DNA from: Fusarium oxysporum f. sp. lycopersici 4287
Lineage: Eukaryota > Ascomycota > Sordariomycetes > Hypocreales > Nectriaceae
Direction of reading: 5' to 3'
NCBI RefSeq assembly: GCF_000149955.1
Contig: NC_030996.1
Coordinates: 142,039 to 206,038 of the forward strand
DNA length: 64,000 nt
Position 1 is the first letter of the stretch, and each line of letters opens with the position of its first letter. Positions 32,333-44,161 of this stretch are shown here, piece after piece. The notes below the pieces were generated by a model, which saw only the letters and a program-made list of their open reading frames with translations, was not told the origin of the DNA and did not search any database. Both the position numbers and the translations under genes were made by a program.

Positions 32333-33382
32333 ATGGGTCTCTGGGACCGCGTCAAAGAAAAGCGCAAGCAAGCCAAGCGCGACACGACACAAGACGACGA
32401 GATAAAAAAGCTCAAAGCCCAAGTCGAGCAAAACTCCCGCGCCCGCGACGAAGTCGAAGCTTCCTTCCAGCGCTCCGGCGCCTTGATCAACCGCGAATTC
32501 GAAGATGGCTACCAACGCTACGGGCAGGCTTTGCGATCGGGGGATGTCATCACTGAGAATAAATTGCAGGCGCAGGTTATTGCGCTGCAGCAGACTGTTA
32601 TCAATGTCCTGCAGGATGCGGTTTATAATGGACGACAGCTTGATAGGGCTGATATGGCGAGATTGATAGCGGCGAGTGATGCGGCGAGGGAGGGATCTTT
32701 GGGGGCGTTGAGACAGCAAAGGGAGAGACTTATGGATCTGGAAGAACCTGCGCTGCCGAAAGCGTTGCCGCCGCCGAAACGGGCATCAACTGTTATTAAG
32801 GAGGATCCTCTTTACTGTCGCTACGCCCTCGATCTGCAATACATACCCGAACGACCCCTCGCATCGACATTTGCACCGAGGGGTGATTGTCTCTGTCCAG
32901 CGTGCGATGTCTTTTTAGACGTTGAGGCAGACGACGCATGGGCAATTGGAAAAACAGCCACGCGCGTTATCACAGAGCAGGGCGGCTATAAGCGCGAAAT
33001 CGACGAAGAACTCGAATTCCACATCAGTCCACGCTTCGTCGTCAAGTGCCATACGCCAGAAGGAGAATTTGCATGTGTTCTCTGCTCTCGCTTCCGCGAT
33101 GGCGATGTTTTGTGTCCGACCGCTGATACGCTCGTCAACCATATTGGGAGAGAACATACAGTTGCGGAGATGGAGAGGGAGCCGGACTTTGACGTTAGAT
33201 CGCTTGATCTTGACAAGGTTAGGCCTGTTGATTTGAACAAGAGGATCATGCCGGCCAAGAGTGTTGGGTCTGATAGGAGAAGTTCGTCGGGGCGGAGTGT
33301 GGTTTCGGGGAGGAGTGGGGGGAGGAGTGTGAGGGCGATGAGTGTTGATAGGAGGAGTGTGGATAGACGGAGTGTTTATTAG
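32333..33382 (+). CDS. Unknown protein with coiled coil, zinc-finger-like motif and Arg/Ser tail
   Basis: Single-exon product of 349 residues from the ATG at 32333 (MGLWDRV). The frame is open upstream to 32258, but those residues look non-conserved. An N-terminal charged helix (about residues 1-70) with KKLKAQVEQNSRARDEVEASF suggests a coiled coil. A Cys-rich middle has CLCPAC and then CVLC...H-x4-H (FACVLCSRF, LVNHIGREH), compatible with a C2H2-type zinc site. The C-terminus is low complexity, with short SVDRRSVDRRS repeats like an RS tail. I do not recognise the family. MG at the N-terminus could allow myristoylation, which is speculative. Confidence 0.6.
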   Translation: MGLWDRVKEKRKQAKRDTTQDDEIKKLKAQVEQNSRARDEVEASFQRSGALINREFEDGYQRYGQALRSGDVITENKLQAQVIALQQTVINVLQDAVYNGRQLDRADMARLIAASDAAREGSLGALRQQRERLMDLEEPALPKALPPPKRASTVIKEDPLYCRYALDLQYIPERPLASTFAPRGDCLCPACDVFLDVEADDAWAIGKTATRVITEQGGYKREIDEELEFHISPRFVVKCHTPEGEFACVLCSRFRDGDVLCPTADTLVNHIGREHTVAEMEREPDFDVRSLDLDKVRPVDLNKRIMPAKSVGSDRRSSSGRSVVSGRSGGRSVRAMSVDRRSVDRRSVY

Positions 33383-33771
33383 GGAGCATTAGCATAGCGT
33401 GTTTTGAGCGTAGCAGATTGTAGATTTCAATAGCATCAAATATTCCATGTATTTTGCACTCATTCGATTGTGTACGATAAGAGCTTGCGTGATCAGGGAC
33501 GTGGGGGACCTGCAAGACTGCAGCGCCGATCTTGAGGCCCAACCGTATGAGGGCATTCAGGGATCACCCCATCACGCCTCACTCTTCTTAACCCGCGGTG
33601 TCCTTTCATCCGAAACGGGTTGTGAGCCGATCATACTTTCGCCTATCAAGTATACTTATACCCAGTCTGCAAGATTAAATGCTGATGGACCAGTCGAATG
33701 TGAATTACTCTATAATGACGCCTAATGCTTAACAATAAATCTAACCCTGAAGAACCCATACTCCAACCCAA

Positions 33772-36700
33772 TTACCTATTATATTTCCTCAACAACCCCT
33801 CAATCTTACTCATAACCTCCGGAATCCTAAACGGCTTCGAAACAAGATCATCCATACCACTATCCAACGCCATCCTAATCTGCTCATCCCTCACATTCGC
33901 CGTGACCGCAATGACAGGAACATGCTCCGCTATCATCCCCTCCCTCTCCAACCTCCTAATCTCCCTAACACACTGATACCCATCCATGTTCGGCATCTCC
34001 AAGTCCATCAGGATAACCGACAAGTCTGACCCCCCAGCTTTGAAGAAATGTGTCTTTTTTAAGAATTCTAGAGCTTCAAGCCCGTCGTTCGTTGCGCTTA
34101 CTGTGCAGCCTGCTTTGCGCAGCTGGTTTACTAGCACTTTTTGGTTGATGAGGTTGTCTTCGACGATGTGGATTGTTAGGGAGTTGGGCGTGAAGACGGC
34201 GGCGAGGATGCTCTCGCGGCGGGTTCGGGCGGAGGGGTTGGGGGATAGGAGGTGGACTGTCTTTTTGGTAGAGGGTGTTTCGGAGTGGATTGGTTGGGGG
34301 GAGCTTTGCTCGTTGGGAGGTAAACATCGTCGAGCTTGGATGTAGAAACCAAAGTCGCTGCCTTTGCCGGCCGTTGACGCAACACCGATTCGACCGCCAT
34401 GTAGCTCTGCTAGCCGTTTCGATATAAACAGTCCAAGACCACTACCGCCATATTTGTAGTGCGTTCGTGGACTAGCCTGCTTGAATCTTTGAAACAGCAA
34501 CTTTCTCTCATCATCCGTCAATCCACAGCCTGTATCCTGTACTCGATACCTTACGTATAGACCTTCTCCAGAACCCCATTCATCAGATCCAACGACACTC
34601 CCAATTTCACCTCTGGTAGGCGCAAACGCAAAGCCAGGAATGTTGTCGATCTGTGGAGGCTCTTTGGACACTCCCACCGCGACCTTAATCACCCGCGTTG
34701 TCGAAGACGCAGTAAATTTGATAGCGTTGGTCATGAGATTAATAAGGATCTGGAGAACGCGACTCGGATCCATGGCAACCCAATCAACAGCTAGCTCCTC
34801 AAACTCAGAACTGATGTCAATCTCAAGCGTGATATCCTTCGCTAGCATCTCTGACTCAAACATCTTGACCACTCGCTCAACGATAGCTTGCGGTTGACAG
34901 ACCACAGGCGTGATGAGCAAAAGATTAGAATCGAGTTTTGAAACCGTGAGGATATCGTCTACGATTGACTTTTGGTGCTGAACGCAAAGCGCTATCGTTT
35001 GCGATGCATCGAGGCATGACTCGATGACTTCTCGTGAAGCTGCGATTCCGTTGGTGCGACATGCCTGCATCGCTGAGGTGATGTCATCCGCGCATTGGAG
35101 AATTGCACTCAGGGGGTTGCGCATCTCGTGGGATGTTATGTCGATGAATTCGTTCTGTTGGCGTCGCGTTTCTTCTGCTTCTTGCAATCTTCGGTTCTGT
35201 AAACCTTGTGCCCATTTGAGATGAGATATATCCGTTATTGAACCCATGATGGACCGCAAAGTTCCGCCGGCGGTGATTTCAGGATGGGCTGTGACGAGAA
35301 CCCAAAAGTCGATGGATTCACCGTGGATGTTAACGGAGTTTTCAAAGCTTTCTCGGAGTTTAACTTCTCCTGACCAGGGGAGCATATCCTGCGTTAGTCG
35401 ATGCCATCCTTCTTCCATTACACTGCCCGAGTCCTTCATGAGATCAGCCCAGGACACATCACCCTGAGTATCTCGACTATGACCCGTCATTTCGTAGAAG
35501 CGATCATTTGCTTCGCGGAGGATACCCTCTGGACTGGTGAGAAACATACCCAGAGGCGATAGCTCTGTCATTCGTCGAAGACGACTTGCTTGGAGATTTA
35601 GTTGTTGTGTGAGTTCCTCTTTTTCTAGAGCTGCTGCTTCTGCTGCGTCGCGGCCGCGTCGGGTCTCGTCTTCGAAAAGAATGGTTGATGCGAGTGAAGT
35701 AGCGAGTTGGTTGTTGAGAAGTGTTGCGAAGGAAATGTACCCCTCATCATAAGGTCTTCGGGGGTTGACGCCCAGCACGAGGAACGCCAGAACCGTCTCG
35801 CCATTTGTAGGTCGAACCGGAAAGATTATCGCCTCCGTACCGGCCTCGCCAAATCCTCGCCACTGAATCCCATGCAATAAGTCCTCAGGCAACGTGCCAT
35901 CCCGAATCCTCACAAGCGTAGGCTCCCTCGTCCGCATCGCCTCTCGAAACGAAGGCACAAAGCCTTGATAACTCCTCTTGAGATCGATCTGCTCCGGCGC
36001 AGCAGCATGTCCAAGCGGTATCCCAATCATCCCCTCCAAATAACACGATTTGCTTGATATCGTGCTCCCCGACGAACTAGACTGATGATCTGCTTCTTCA
36101 GCCTCGCCGACAGAGTACAGAAGTGCAAACGGGACATCTCGATGGTTATCCTCAAGGCCATCAAGAACAGACTTCCAGAAACTCTTGATACTCGATGCTT
36201 TCCTCAACGACTCGCTGACCTTATTAATAGTCCCCATACGTCGCTGACTCAAGACCAAGTCCGTCGTCTCAAACGGCGCATTATAAAACCCAACAATCCT
36301 CTCCGTCCCGCCATACAACGGCGTAAGCGACCAGCAAATATGCGTCTCTTCCAAGAACCCCCTCCTATACAATGCCAGATCATCATTATCACTCCTGAAA
36401 CTAACACCCGTCCGCACAACCTCTTGCAGCGCTGACCCAAGAACTTCCCAAACCTCCGACCAAGGCCCCGACGCTCCAGTCCCTAGCATAGACGGATGCT
36501 TGTTCCCCGCGAAGCGAAGTGCATACGCTTCGTTGTAGAGCATCGTCATATCGCTTCCCCAGAAGATATTCGCGGGGTGGGGGTTGTTGACCACGAGATT
36601 GGCTACTTGGCGTAGTTCGGGGGACCAGGAGGACATCGGGCCTAGGGGTGTTGAGGACCAGTCTATGGCGCGGAGGAGGCGGATATAGGGTGATAAGAGA

Positions 36701-37419
36701 CCTTTGGGGTTCGTGACCGTCCAGTCTGCGACGGCCTTTTCGGGTTTACCTAGGATGATGGAGCCGCTGCTCGAACTGCCCGTATTACGATCCGAACTTC
36801 CCTTTGAGGTACTGCCTCGCCACCAAGATCTGAATGGGAATTTCCGGGGCGTAGACGCTATCAATGTTGCTTCCGTGGGCGTCATTTCCTGCGTTGTATC
36901 TTCACTCGGAGTTTGCTGGGCCTCCTTCGCCTCGTCTTGCTTTGGCGATTTCGAAACCTCTGCCTTTGGCGTATTCTGATCCTTGAGGCCCGGCGTACTC
37001 GCTCTTGAGAGCGCAGCCGATGATAAACTCGCCGGCGTATCAGGGTGCTGCCAAAGTCGATTCCCACTAATCAATCTCCATCTCTTCGCAACAGTCGACC
37101 CCGTCCAAAGCAAGCCCTTGTACAGAAAGAACAAGGGAAACACATCCTTCGAATCATCCTGCTTTGTAATCCCTGTAGCCCAAGTCTTGAACTCCCCATA
37201 CTCACTCTCGCTCTGCTCACCGCGCACGGCATCTAAGAGTCGTTCATGCGTGGCAAGCGCACTGTTGCAAAACACAGGCTGAATAGCCTTTGAGCGCAGT
37301 GGTGTCTCATCATCAGGATCAAGATCAATGATAAACGTAGGTCGTGAGTCTGCGTTGAGAATATCGCTAATGTTGAGCTTGTCGAGATCATGTGCGATGT
37401 CGGACTCCATCGTCAACAA
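33772..37419 (-). CDS. Hybrid sensor histidine kinase with C-terminal receiver
   Basis: Single-exon protein of about 1215 residues (Met4 at 37410 is an alternative start). The N-terminal half has a poorly conserved sensor region and GAF/PAS-like segments. A clear PAS domain lies near residue 620 (LSPLGMFLTSPEGILREAND). The H-box is HEMRNPLSAIL (about residue 763). The N-box is NLMTNAIKF (about 900), followed by QDTGCGL and GSGLGLFISKRLAELHGG. The receiver (about 1085-1210) has acidic VEDN, the phospho-acceptor Asp in ILMDLEMPNMDG, and the Lys in VSKPF. All residues for autophosphorylation and phosphorelay are present. It feeds the Ypd1-Skn7/Ssk1 pathway in fungi (family knowledge); the signal is unknown. 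No membrane segment was seen, so it is probably cytosolic. I could not assign a hybrid-kinase group with certainty. Confidence 0.9.
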   Translation of the reverse strand: MLTMESDIAHDLDKLNISDILNADSRPTFIIDLDPDDETPLRSKAIQPVFCNSALATHERLLDAVRGEQSESEYGEFKTWATGITKQDDSKDVFPLFFLYKGLLWTGSTVAKRWRLISGNRLWQHPDTPASLSSAALSRASTPGLKDQNTPKAEVSKSPKQDEAKEAQQTPSEDTTQEMTPTEATLIASTPRKFPFRSWWRGSTSKGSSDRNTGSSSSGSIILGKPEKAVADWTVTNPKGLLSPYIRLLRAIDWSSTPLGPMSSWSPELRQVANLVVNNPHPANIFWGSDMTMLYNEAYALRFAGNKHPSMLGTGASGPWSEVWEVLGSALQEVVRTGVSFRSDNDDLALYRRGFLEETHICWSLTPLYGGTERIVGFYNAPFETTDLVLSQRRMGTINKVSESLRKASSIKSFWKSVLDGLEDNHRDVPFALLYSVGEAEEADHQSSSSGSTISSKSCYLEGMIGIPLGHAAAPEQIDLKRSYQGFVPSFREAMRTREPTLVRIRDGTLPEDLLHGIQWRGFGEAGTEAIIFPVRPTNGETVLAFLVLGVNPRRPYDEGYISFATLLNNQLATSLASTILFEDETRRGRDAAEAAALEKEELTQQLNLQASRLRRMTELSPLGMFLTSPEGILREANDRFYEMTGHSRDTQGDVSWADLMKDSGSVMEEGWHRLTQDMLPWSGEVKLRESFENSVNIHGESIDFWVLVTAHPEITAGGTLRSIMGSITDISHLKWAQGLQNRRLQEAEETRRQQNEFIDITSHEMRNPLSAILQCADDITSAMQACRTNGIAASREVIESCLDASQTIALCVQHQKSIVDDILTVSKLDSNLLLITPVVCQPQAIVERVVKMFESEMLAKDITLEIDISSEFEELAVDWVAMDPSRVLQILINLMTNAIKFTASSTTRVIKVAVGVSKEPPQIDNIPGFAFAPTRGEIGSVVGSDEWGSGEGLYVRYRVQDTGCGLTDDERKLLFQRFKQASPRTHYKYGGSGLGLFISKRLAELHGGRIGVASTAGKGSDFGFYIQARRCLPPNEQSSPQPIHSETPSTKKTVHLLSPNPSARTRRESILAAVFTPNSLTIHIVEDNLINQKVLVNQLRKAGCTVSATNDGLEALEFLKKTHFFKAGGSDLSVILMDLEMPNMDGYQCVREIRRLEREGMIAEHVPVIAVTANVRDEQIRMALDSGMDDLVSKPFRIPEVMSKIEGLLRKYNR

Positions 37420-38279
37420 ATGAATGTTGACGAAGCAAAGTTTGTATTCACTGCGGTATTATTTTGTGGGTTTGCCAAGGGAACATTAAGCCATGACGTC
37501 GAGACTAGCCGAGATGATCTTCATGAAACCTACTGTAAGTCAAGTTAACTATCTCCTGATATCCATACACTTCGTGATAACCTCACATCGTCCGTTCTCT
37601 TTACAGTCTACACCGTTATGGTGCATAAACATTATCGAAATTCTGCTATTAAAGGATCATCTAAGATGGCTAGTCTACGGCAAGGCGCTTCTCGCGATAA
37701 TGCAGCATGAATTATCAGGTCGTACGCGATGAACAAATGATGTAGCGGTGTTACGGGGGAATGACCCTTCTTCCAGGCTTTTAGGCCGACGCTAAGATGC
37801 TAGCGGCCCGATCCAGATCTCGGGCTCCGATTTTTCGATCGGGGTTTTGTTCAAGCATCAATTTTTAGGGAGAGATTGATCCGTCTTTTGAGATTTGTAT
37901 GGGATTGTTTTTCCGGTGGGAAAGTCGATTTTTCTTAGGAATGGTTATCTTATCGCGGTCTGGAGGCAAAGCGTGGCAAACGCGGTAGTTATTTTTAGCC
38001 CATGAGGCTTTCGGTTCAGCTGAGATCGCTTGTGAGATGCACCGTCACCAAGCGTTCTCTTTTGTTCATACTGTAATTTATTAGTTCCTTTTTTTAATAG
38101 TGATGGTTTTGATGGTTTATTTTGATACGCATATATTCGTTGTATTCAACTCTCTTTGAAAGCTGTACTTAGGCTAGTGTGATAGAATACTGGTCACTCC
38201 AGCAGTCTTCTGTAGGTACCTCAACAGTGCCAAGGCATAAAGAACCCAAGGCTCATCCCAAATCCACCAAGTCCATTAA

Positions 38280-38939
38280 TTATTTCCAAGTACTTGATGT
38301 CTCTATCCCACTCTGCTTATTCTTCTGATACTCATCGCTCAACGCAGAATACAACGCCTTCACTCTATCAACCTCTTCACTCCACTGCTTCCTCTCATCC
38401 CCATTCTCAATCTCTTTAACAAGATCCTTAACACTCTTCGCAGTAAAGAACTTATTCCTCTTGTTATACAACGCTCTCCTCGCAACAGCCTCATCACTCT
38501 CCCCCTCAGCCCTCACCCGGAAAACCTCTTCCAAAATCTCGATATCATACGGAATAGCGAACTGATCACGACTATCCTCGTATGTAAACAGATAGTACAG
38601 TTCTTTGAAACCAGACCATGTGATTCCGCTCAAGCATAGACTGCAAGGCTCATGCGTTGCGAAAAAGACACAGTCTTCACGGGGATTAGGTCGAGATTTG
38701 GGATCGGGATATGTTTGTGTGTAGAATGTTTGGATGCAGTTTATTTCCCCGTGTAGAAGAGGCGAGGCGCGCTCGTTGTTCGTTGAGACGGTCAGAGGTT
38801 CGAGGGTCCGAGATGAGAGGATTGATGCGCCGAAGACTTTGCTGCCTGAGCGGACGCCATCACTCGTCAAGGGGACGATGTCGCGCTCGACCGTTTGGAG
38901 AAGTGCAGCAAGAATCTCTTGAGGTTTTTTGGCTGCCAT
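38280..38939 (-). CDS. Cytidine/deoxycytidylate deaminase-like protein
   Basis: Single-exon protein of 219 residues. The zinc and catalytic motifs of the deaminase superfamily are visible: HGEINCIQTFY (H-x-E) and, about 30 residues later, PCSLCLSGI (PCxxC). The spacing fits the CMP/dCMP deaminase fold. The C-terminal 80 residues are charged and helical. The substrate cannot be read from sequence: cytidine, guanine or tRNA adenosine deaminases share the core. A purine permease gene lies about 1.3 kb away, hinting at nucleobase salvage, but the secreted cupin gene lies between them. Confidence 0.75.
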   Translation of the reverse strand: MAAKKPQEILAALLQTVERDIVPLTSDGVRSGSKVFGASILSSRTLEPLTVSTNNERASPLLHGEINCIQTFYTQTYPDPKSRPNPREDCVFFATHEPCSLCLSGITWSGFKELYYLFTYEDSRDQFAIPYDIEILEEVFRVRAEGESDEAVARRALYNKRNKFFTAKSVKDLVKEIENGDERKQWSEEVDRVKALYSALSDEYQKNKQSGIETSSTWK

Positions 38940-39441
38940 TTTGCGTATAACAAGAAAGTCGAAGTCTGCTTGAGTTGAGAGGAATGCTCGTCGTTCAAGT
39001 AGACTTTGTTATCTGATAACTCCTCCAATATCGGGGCTTCCCGATTGAGACATTTAAGGGTCCAGACCCCGGCACGCGGCGGTACCCGCTCTATACGCTC
39101 AGTGACACGCCATTGGTAGCTCCAGCCGTGTCAGTGAGATATGTGAGCGTATAACGGAAGGATTTTGCTCCTTCATGACTGATTCAGCCGTGAAATGAGG
39201 ATGTGCAAGACTGTACGTCATGAGTGAGATTGGTAATTCACGCTTTACTGCTTGCAAGCGGTGAATCTGACACCTCCAGCCACCCCGCATCATTGTCGAT
39301 CCGAAACTGCCGGGAGTAAGCATGGCTTGAGAGATGAGGTACAAAAGGATGGAGGATTTCCGCCTGAAATGGCTGGACCATTGACTCGACAGCATCCTCT
39401 CACTCTTATATAGATAACTCTTTCAACTTAATTCATCGACC

Positions 39442-40043
39442 ATGCGTTTTGCTTTAGCTCTGTCATGGCTCCCCCTCAGCCTAGCCCTCCATCTCCCCAA
39501 ATCTCTTGACCGCCGCACCAAACATAAACCCATCACAGACTGTTCAGCAGAACAAGCCGTCGACCTTCTCAAACTCGAGCCAAACACCGAAAAGGGTTAC
39601 TTCGTCCAAACTTTCGTAGACCCGACTACCGTCCCAGGAACCAATCGATCCATCAGCACAGCTATTTACTATCTGCTCGAAGGCTCCGCGGGACAATCTC
39701 TCTGGCATAAACTCGACGCCGCGGAAGTCTGGCACTATTATGCTGGTGCACCTCTTGTTCTGTCATTGTCGAAGAATGATGGCTCTTGTACGAGGGATCA
39801 TGTAATGGGAAATGATCTCTTCAGTGGACAGAGACCTCAGGTTGTTGTTGCGGCGGAGGAGTGGCAGAGTGCCCGGAGTTTGGGTGACTGGACTCTTGTT
39901 GGGACAACTGGTAAGTAATGAGATGACATTGAGTGAGTGGAGAGATGAACTAACGTGTGATAGTCGCACCAGGATTTGATCCGGCTGGACAGGTCTTGAA
40001 ACCTGAAGGATGGAAGCCAAAGTCGTGCAAGAGGCCTCATTGA
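39442..40043 (+). CDS. DUF985-type cupin, probably secreted
   Basis: Two exons, 39442-39910 and 39964-40043, with an intron of 53 nt; 182 residues. An N-terminal signal peptide (FALALSWLPLSLALHLP) precedes a cupin_5/DUF985 beta-barrel: LLKLEPNTEKGYFVQTF, SISTAIYYLLEG, the metal-site-like HKLDAAEVWHYYAG, and the C-terminal VAPGFDP. Family members are usually intracellular and of uncertain enzymatic role; export here would be unusual. The second exon supplies the last conserved strand, so a prediction stopping at the end of exon 1 would be truncated. Confidence 0.8.
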
Positions 40044-40246
40044 GGTTCCCAATAATTTGCGGCTGGCTCAGGGCATCCCAGAGAACAGCTATCATTCATC
40101 TACTTGTTCAATAAACACATCTTTAGTTGGTAACAAATGATTGATCAATCTCCGGTCCAGTAATAATAAGTATGTACAAGAACTAAATACTGTGCCCCAG
40201 TCGCGTGAGTGAAAGACAGCCAGGCAGTTGAGAAACCGTGAGTGAC

Positions 40247-42451
40247 TCAACGAGAGCATCTAGAAAGCGCAGGCACAGGTACAGAAACCGACACGCGCGC
40301 ATCATCCTTCCTTCCATCCGACGACGCAACCCTCAACATCTCACAGTCCAAGCCACCATGGGCATCAAAAGTTTGAGGGCTAGACTTCTGCATATCCTTT
40401 GCTGAGTAAGTAGCGTTTCTAAAAGCTCGTACAAACCAGGGCTTCCTTCCGGGCGCTTTCCAAGTCCAGTATTCTTTCATGTCGTAGTTATCTGGCTCAA
40501 TTCTGCCGCCCGAGATGCGGACGGTGAGAGAAATCATGAGATTTAGAGCTGTGTAGAGAAACATGCCGCTAAGGGGATATTAGCTGGGGAATGGTTTGAA
40601 GTGGAGGGTAACTTACGCGATGATGCCGTAAGCTACGCTGTATGAGAATGGGACGAAGGCGATGACGACGAATGAGGGGAGTGTGTCGCCGATGTAACGC
40701 CAGTTGATTTCAGTGATCTGACGGGCCATCATACATCCGACCTAGATAACATCAGCCAAGTCTAGGCCCATGTCTGTTTCACAACTTACCAAAATCAGAG
40801 CAGGTCCGGTTGCCCACGGCGGCACAGACGAGAAGATCGGCCCAAACACGATGGACAAAAGAAATAGGAAACCAGTAGTCATACCTGTAAGACCCGTGCG
40901 TCCTCCCTCAGCAATACCAGCGCCACTCTCTATGAATGCTGTAACAGGTGAACAACCAAAGAGAGCGCTGATAGAGATACTGATTGCATCACAGCAGTAA
41001 GCGAGTGTTGAGCGGGGAAAGTCTCCATCTCGATCGTCGACAACGCCGCAGAAACGGACCATGGAGAACATTGTTGCTGTTGCATCAATGATATCGACAC
41101 TGAGTTTGTCAGTGAAGGGAAGATCAGAGTGGATGAAGAACGTACTAGAGAAAGGTGAAGAGCGCGAGGGCGAATTGAGTACTGTGTTGGCCGACGTTCC
41201 AGTCCAGAGCGTTGAGGGTATGCTTCATTGGGTTGATAGATACAACTTTGCGGAAGAGCTGGAATCGAGACTCCCCTTCTGGCGTGTGAGGGAAGTATGT
41301 GACAGCAGTGTCTCGTCTGCTCCTTATCAGAAACACATAAATTCAGTGGGGATTGGGGAAAACTTACGGCCACGAGAGGATGGAGACGAATGCTATGCCG
41401 ATGATGAAAGCGTATTTGACCCGGAAAGCCATGAGATACGCCGTCAGTAAACCACCAGCACATATCGCAGTCCAAAGCTTTCATCCATGTCAGCATGTCA
41501 TTTCACAACCAGGATCATTGACTTACCTTCGGACTAGTCATTATCCCGCCCTCACACATCTGAGTATCCGGATTGATCCTATCAACCGGACATCCAGCAA
41601 TCGCCAAAGGCGTTGCGTTAAACCCCCCAGTAATAGCACCAATACCCGAACCATAAGACAAGCCGATCTCTGTAAGAAAGAGACCAATACCAGCTCCCGT
41701 TGCAGATTTTATGGTTGACGGGATGAGTTTGACGAGCCATTGTCGCATGCCCGTCAGTGCAAGGAAGACAAAGATGAGACCTTCAGTGAAGACTGCTGTT
41801 AATGCGACACCGTAGGGAATACTGCCTGAGCCATTGTAGCCTACTACTTGGAAGGCGAAGTAGGCGTTGAGGCCCATGCCAGGTCTGTTTCTCGTTAGAT
41901 GAGTGAAGTCTTTGGAGATGGGTACTTACGCGAGGGCTATTGGAAGGTTGGTGAAGAGACCAAAGACAAGACTGGCCAGTCCTGCGATGGCTGATGTAGC
42001 CGTGACGAGATCTCGCCTCACCTCTGTAATCTCGTCAGTGCTCTTCTTACTGAAGTAAATGCAAACTCACCCTCTTTACATATCGCATAACTATCAATCT
42101 TATCACAATCAATCCTATTCGTCTCATCACAAACACAAGGTCCACCCGTCTGCGAAAGAATCGAAGCCTACATCTCATCAGCACTTCTTCTCCCACTCTT
42201 CCTCACAAACTGCTTACATTAACAGCAATGATATACGTCATAGCAGCAAAGGTCGTCGCCCCAGCACGAACTTCTTTCAAGAATGTCGTCCCGTCGATCT
42301 CCTTACTCTAAAAGCAGATTAGTAAGGAGTGCTTTGCGACTGGAATGAAACATACGTGACTACTGCCTTGTAGCCTGAAGAACCGGCCAATGAAGGAGGT
42401 TGCGACACTCCGGTTGAACCTTGTGGCTAGATCTGCCGCGTGGTTTCTCAT
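40247..42451 (-). CDS. azgA: AzgA-type purine (adenine/guanine/hypoxanthine) permease
   Basis: About ten exons joined by GT-AG introns of normal size. Exon 1 (42451-42356) gives FNRSVATSFIGRFFRLQGS. Later exons give EVRAGATTFAAMTYIIAVNASIL, CVCDE, NLPIALAPGMGLNAYFAF, GAGIGLFLTEIGL, ALFGCSPVTAFIESGAGIAE and GGRTGLTGMTTGF. These are the conserved blocks of the NCS2/AzgA-like proton-purine symporters, including the NxS motif in the first membrane segment and the TAFIESGAGI block. The C-terminus is cytosolic with a short basic tail. It is a plasma-membrane importer of purines for salvage or as nitrogen source (family knowledge). The gene appears intact. A deaminase-like gene lies 1.3 kb downstream. 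Confidence 0.88.
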
Positions 42452-44161
42452 GATTGCTTCTAGACTGTTCTTTGTCGGTCACAAACAACTTCGTTTTCAG
42501 CACAAAGAAAATACAGCTCATGAATAAAAGAATGGCGGGTAACATGGGATAAAGAAATAATAACGCAGCCAACAATAGTTGACACCTCGCTTAGACCTCC
42601 CGCTCTGCATGATTACGTCTCGCCAAACAAGCCACGTGAAACAATACTGATCAATAAGAATCAAGGCTGCACACCAACTCCGTTTTTAGCGGGAGTCACC
42701 GAAATCGGTCTCTGTGGAAGTGTTATCCGGGTAGTTGGTGAGGCTGGCTGAGGAACGCTAAAAGCCACGGCTACCATGTGGGTTGGTCTCGTAAAAAAGG
42801 CAAAAATGTGTGGTTGCACCTTGTTCAGGTACGAGAGGGAAATTGATGGGGCGAGACTTTCAATAGTTTAGCGAGGGGGGAGTTAATAATCGCGTGATTC
42901 CCGTTCCTTTGTGGTTTCCGATTAATTAGATGCGCTATCTCGATCATACGAAATGGCGATTGTGTCTTGATGTTGGGTGTAAGAGTGGCGAGAATAACCT
43001 CCAATATGTCAGTGCAATCAAAGCACTAGGTACACCAGGTGCCCGTCCCTCGGACCCTCGTTTCCGTTAATCCAAGGAAATAACAAAAGAAACATGACCT
43101 GATTGTGCTACCCACAGACCGCTGAGCTGTACTGTACTGTTTGCTCCGCCAAGCCACGAGAACCCAACAATGCGGAAAAGGTTGTGCGAGTGTTGAACTC
43201 GTGGCAGTGGTGTTTTAGTTCAGGCTGGCTTATCGAGATTCAGGTGGGACTAGACTTGTGTCGGGTTTGGGCTGGGGATCACGTCCCCGCAAATGGTCTA
43301 GAACTTCAAGCCACGATATGCGACAGTGATGCTTTGAGCTACTGCTTTCTCGGCATTCGTGTGAGGTATTTGATCCATGGTACGTGCATTTCTTCCCGCT
43401 TGAGCCAATTACGGTGTTGTTAAGAATATCAAAGTTATCGTGAAACAACACAAGCTGAGTGTTGTATGTACGTAGCAGTCATCATGACTTGTTATTGATA
43501 ATTATCAAACGATGAACACAAACACTATTAACAAACTTCATTGAGTAATCTCTTTGTGTAAGGCAAAAAACATCGGCATGCTGATTGTCAAAGCAAACAA
43601 TGGCATCTAAGTTATGCTCAGCCAGTGCATGAAAAGGGCGTCTGATAGCCGCAAGCCACTCCAACGCCCAGGCCGCATCGAGACCCATGGCATGGGGTGA
43701 TCTGCCTCTTCCCCTGCATGAGCAAAGCTGAAATCTCCCCCATCTTAACAGTCTTTTCTCGGTTTCACAAAATATTACCGTTTCAATTCGGGTAAATCGT
43801 AAGCTACCGTATTCTTAATGTCACACGTGCGGTCCGCGTAAATAACCCCTTCTCTTCCGCTGGCATACCGCATTCCCAGGCCCTCGGATCCTCCATTCCG
43901 CCAGCCACTTTTCGCTATTAGACTTCGGCAAATCCCGTTCTCAGCGAGGCCTCGACACTCTCCACAAGACGACAGAGTTCAGCCTTGCATTCGCCAGCTG
44001 CAAGCCCGCTCACCCCATTTGACCCAATCCCCTGGGTATGTTTCTCTCTTTTTTAATTTCGTATGCAGCCCTCTGCCGATTCTTCCCCCCTGCTCCCTGT
44101 TCCACCATCAATTTTGCGCTTTGTCGTTGTTGTCGTCTTTCAGCTCAGCATGCATGACACC

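Noticed and set aside
43103..43688. Two frames of 106 and 68 codons in the 42452-44161 interval
   Set aside because: No motifs, no supporting splice structure and no biased composition; treated as non-coding.
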